Positions 61,262-64,000 of a stretch of DNA of 64,000 bases are shown here, piece by piece. This DNA is from Diadophis punctatus similis. Taxonomy: Eukaryota; Chordata; Lepidosauria; Squamata; Dipsadidae. The stretch spans positions 744,001 through 808,000 of the forward strand of contig JALIGW010000059.1 of NCBI GenBank assembly GCA_023053685.1. The letters run 5' to 3'. Each line of letters opens with the position of its first letter. Position 1 is the stretch's first letter. The translations under genes were made by a program, and so were the position numbers. Under the pieces are notes generated by a model that saw only the letters and a program-made list of their open reading frames with translations, did not search any database and was not told where the DNA came from.

Positions 61262-63869
61262 CTCAGAAATGAAAAAGAAACACATATTCCTGTTCCCTAG
61301 CATCTGGAAAGCCGAATTCTCACACCATTTTCAGATCCGAGCTTTCCCTGAGGAGTTAGCACAACCCGTATCATTGAATTTACCTTAGGACTCAATTCAG
61401 CCCGAAAACTTCACTTTTGACACAGAGCTCAGAAATGAAAAAGAAACACATATTCCTGTTCCCTAGTGTCTGGAAAGCCGAATTCTCACACCATTTTCAG
61501 ATCCGAGCTTTCCCTGACGAGTTAGCCCAAGGCGTATCTCAGAATTTTCCATAGAACTGAATTCAGCCGAAAACTTCACTTTTGATGCAGAGCTCAGAAA
61601 TGAAAAAGAAACACATATTCCTGTTCCCTAGGGTATGGAAAGCCGAATTCTCACACCATTTTCAGATCCGAGCTTTCCCTGAGGAGTTAGCCACTGTCGT
61701 ATTTCAGAATTTGCCGTAGTACTCAATTCAGCGCAAAAAATTTACTTTTGACACAGAGCTCAGAAATGAAAAAGAAACACATATTCATGCTCCCTAGGGT
61801 CTGGAAGCCGAATTCTCACACCATTTTCAGATCCAAGCTTTCCCTGACTTGTTAGCCAAAGTCGTATTTTAGAATTTGCCTTGGGACTCAATTCAGCCCG
61901 AAAACTTCAATTTTGACACAGAGCTCAGAAATGAAAAAGAAACAGATATCCCTGTTCCCTAGTGTCTGGAAAGCCGAATTCTCACACCATTTTCAGATCC
62001 GAGCTTTCCCTGAGGAGTTAGCACAACCCGTATCATTGAATTTACCAATTCAGCCAGAAAACTTCACTTTTGACACAGAGCTCAGAAATGAAAAAGAAAC
62101 AGATATTCCTGTTCCCTAGGGTCTGGAAAGCTGAATTCTCACACCATTTTCAGATCCGAGCTTTCCCTTAGGAGTTAGCCCATCCTGTATCATACAATTT
62201 ACCTTAGGACTCAATTCAGCCCGAAAACTTCACTTTTGACACAGAGCTCAGAAATGAAAAAGAAACACATATTCATGCTCTCCAGGGTCTGGAAAGCCAA
62301 AATCTCACACCATTTTCAGAACCGAGCTTTCCCTGAGGAGTTAGCCAAAGTCGTATTTTAGAATTTGCCTTGGGACTCAATTCAGCCCGAAAACTTCACT
62401 TTTGACACAGAGCTCAGAAATGAAAAAGAAACAGTTATTCCTGTTTCCTATGGTCTGGAAAGCCAAATTCTCACACCATTTTCAGATCTGAGCTTTCCCT
62501 GACGAGTTAGCCCAAGCCGTATCATAGAATCTACCAATTCAGCCAGAAAACTTCACTATTCACACAGAGCTCAGAAATGAAAAAGAAACAGATATTCCTG
62601 TTCCCTAGGGTCTGGAAAGCCAAATTCTCACACCATTTTCAGATCCGAGCTTTCCCTGACGAGTTAGCCCAAGACGTATCTCAGAATTTGCCATAGAACT
62701 GAATTCAGCTAGAAAACTTCACTTTTGACGCAGAGCTCAGAAATGAAAAAGAAATACATATTCCTTTTCCCTAGGGTCTGGAAAACCGAATTCTCACACC
62801 ATTTTCAGATCCGAGCTTTCCCTGACAAGATAGCCAAAGTCGTATCATAGAATTTACCAATTCAGCCAGAAAACTTCACTATTGACAGAGAGCTCAGAAA
62901 TGAAAAAGAAACAGTTATTCCTGTTCCCTAGGGTCTCGAAAACCGAATTCTCACACCATTTTCAGATCCGAGCTTTCCCTGAGGAGTTAGCCCAAGCCGT
63001 ATCATAGAATTTACCAATTCAGTCCGAAAACTTCACTTTTGACACAGAGCTCAGAAATGAAAAAGAAATAGATATTCCTGTTCCCTAGGGACTTGAAAGC
63101 CGAATTCTCACACCATTTTCAGATCCGAGCTTTCCCTGACGAGTTAGCCCAAGGCGTATCTCAGAATTTTCCATAGAACTGAATTCAGCCCGAAAACTTC
63201 ATTTTTGACGCAGAGCTCAGAAATGAAAAAGAAACACATATTCCTGTTCCCTAGCGTCTGGAAAGCCGAATTCTCACACCATTTTCAGATCCGAGCTTTC
63301 CATGAGGAGTTAGCCAAAGTCCTATTTCAGAATTTGCCGTAGTACTCAATTCAGCGCAAAAAATTTACTTTTGACACAGAGCTCAGAAATGAAAAAGAAA
63401 CACATATTCATGCTCCCCAGGGTGTGAAAGCCAAAATCTCACACCATTTTCAGAACCGAGCTTTCCCTGAGGAGTTAGCCAAAGTCGTATTTTAGAATTT
63501 GCCTTGGTACTCAATTCAGCCCGAAAACTTCACTTTTGACACAGAGCTCAGAAATGAAAAAGAAACAGTTATTCCTGTTTCCTATGGTCTGGAAAGCCAA
63601 ATTCTCACACCATTTTCAGATCTGAGCTTTCCCTGACGAGTTAGCCCAAGCCGTATCATAGAATTTACCAATTCAGCCAGAAAACTTCACTATTCACACA
63701 GAGCTCAGAAATGAAAAAGAAACAGATATTCCTGTTCCCTAGGGTCTGGAAAGCCAAATTCTCACACCATTTTCAGATCCGAGCTTTCCCTGACGAGTTA
63801 GCCCAAGACGTATCTCAGAATTTGCCATAGAACTGAATTCAGCTAGAAAACTTCACTTTTGACGCAGAG
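61262..63869. repeat. HOR segment I E F G H/I' K L M N A B C D/F G/L M N
   Basis: Starts are 61262, 61428, 61593, 61759, 61924, 62081, 62247, 62413, 62570, 62736, 62893, 63050, 63216, 63382, 63547 and 63704. G at 61759 is unusual (ctccctagggtctggaagcc). The unit at 63382 is a G head (ctccccagggtgtg) on an L body (gccaaaatc, cagaacc), 165 bp. Confidence 0.87.
61924..62080. repeat. H/I' hybrid monomer (stop-free in one frame)
   Basis: Same hybrid as at 57205. The unit before it ends aacttcaattttgac, a private change just before its start. Confidence 0.9.
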
Positions 63870-64000
63870 CTCAGAAATGAAAAAGAAATACATATTCCTT
63901 TTCCCTAGGGTCTGGAAAACCGAATTCTCACACCATTTTCAGATCCGAGCTTTCCCTGAGGAGTTAGCCCAAGCCGTATCATAGAATTTACCAATTCAGC
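63870..64000. repeat. Partial monomer, A head with B-like tail, cut by window edge
   Basis: It starts with the A marks (atacatattccttttcc) but continues gaggagttagcccaagccg rather than gacaagatagcc, so it is an A/B-type hybrid. The array runs on past the window. Confidence 0.88.

Larger units (their letters stand above)
1..64000. repeat. Satellite array with higher-order organisation, 157/166-bp monomers
   Basis: Every part of the window aligns to one monomer family. Starting monomers at ctcagaaat gives 393 complete units (104-63869), all in the same orientation. The unit has three near-invariant blocks: the start with its A-rich run (gaaatgaaaaagaaac), a core around ttctcacaccattttcag followed by a ctttccctga block, and a 3' block gaaaacttcacttttgac. 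Variation concentrates around the tagggtctgg segment and in the 40-60 bp after gagttagcc. Types recur in a fixed order, so this is a higher-order repeat array rather than a simple homogeneous one. The unit length matches a nucleosome or chromatosome footprint, as for many plant and animal centromeric satellites (established); centromeric function here is inference. No gene, transposon or unique spacer was seen in any stretch above 300 bp. Confidence 0.97.

Noticed and set aside
61913..62119. 68-codon open reading frame
   Set aside because: Chance frame on the H/I' hybrid that duplicates 57205 at 4719-bp spacing. It opens with TTG like the others.
1..64000. CRISPR array
   Set aside because: Units are 157-166 bp and homologous throughout. 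There are no short repeats with unrelated spacers and no cas-like genes.
1..64000. Splice-acceptor-like cacaccattttcag in each monomer
   Set aside because: A pyrimidine-rich tract before CAG occurs in every unit as part of the conserved core. No exon-like open frames or donor sites accompany it.
1..64000. Telomere-like tagggt / ccctag motifs
   Set aside because: They occur once per monomer inside ttccctagggtctgg and never as tandem hexamers.
1..64000. Identification as a known satellite (human alpha, Arabidopsis 178-bp, maize CentC, rice CentO)
   Set aside because: The lengths are comparable, but I see no convincing sequence match to what I remember of these families, and I cannot run a search.
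1..64000. Transposable element insertion or array inversion
   Set aside because: The monomer start motif recurs every 157-167 bp in the same orientation without a gap from 104 to 63870.

Overview
The whole window is one satellite DNA array: head-to-tail copies of a single monomer family, all in the same orientation, from the first base to the last. I see no unique sequence, transposon, inversion, RNA gene or protein gene. With each monomer started at the near-invariant ctcagaaat, I parsed 393 complete monomers between 104 and 63869 (mean about 162 bp) plus a partial one at each end. There are two size classes, about 157 bp and about 166 bp. They differ by a 9-bp segment just before the aattcag motif, and a few 164/165-bp variants carry 1-2 bp losses. 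An array of this size with chromatosome-sized units and higher-order organisation points to a eukaryotic centromere or pericentromere. The sequence alone does not tell me the species; I do not recognise the monomer as a satellite I know.

Monomer types. I use letters as labels (not residues); X/Y means a hybrid with the 5' part of X and the 3' part of Y. A (157): atacatattccttttcc, gacaagatagcc. B (157): cagttattcctgttcc, gtctcgaaaacc, cagtccg. C (166): atagatatt, gtcttgaaag, caaggcgtatctc. D (166): ttccatgaggag, gtcctatttc. E (165): gaaaaacaaacag, tagcgtctgg, with a C-like tail; E' (166) has ctggagagcc and an F-like tail. F (166): gccactgtcg, gtagtactc. G (165): ctccccagggtgtg, gacttgttag. 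H (157): atatccctg, tagtgtctgg, cacgccatt. I (166): tagcgtctgg, gcacaacccg, atcattgaa. I' is a 157-bp tail variant of I. J (157): aaagcctaattc, cacgccatt. K (166): aaagctgaattc, cccttaggag, tatcataca. L (166): catgctctccag, gccaaaatc, cagaacc. M (157): tgtttcctatgg, attcacacag; M' has ccctcacgag. N (166): aaagccaaattc, caagacgtatctc, cagctag. O/O' (165): gaaaaaaaacac, cccaacccg. P (166): gatatacctg, gatgcaaag. Q (165): gtctggaagcc, agatacgag.

Layout. The types follow a preferred circular order N A B C D E F G H I J K L M, a 14-type higher-order repeat (HOR) of about 2.28 kb. The cleanest run is 20411-22521, which lacks only L. The left part (1-22 kb) is a patchwork of this HOR with local duplications: 1142 and 969 bp near 0.3-3.5 kb, a long 3087-bp step at 6.8-12.4 kb, a 1133-bp tandem 7-mer at 12.1-14.4 kb, and a 1945-bp step at 14.6-18 kb. 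From 22 to 32 kb, L-less variants alternate with a recurring K M N A B C block. From 32092 to 43425 there are two tandem, near-identical copies of a 5667-bp, 35-monomer super-HOR (a 14-mer of 2267 bp plus a 21-mer of 3400 bp). Deleted, inserted and scrambled derivatives of the 21-mer follow to about 55.1 kb. The right end (55-64 kb) returns to older subtypes shared with the left part, so the window looks like a young amplified core flanked by older layers.

Function. No gene function is visible. The few 68-codon open stretches are chance products of one recombinant monomer type. Any function is more likely structural (nucleosome phasing, centromeric or heterochromatic packaging), and that is inference. 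The rich content here is the record of unequal exchange and homogenisation.
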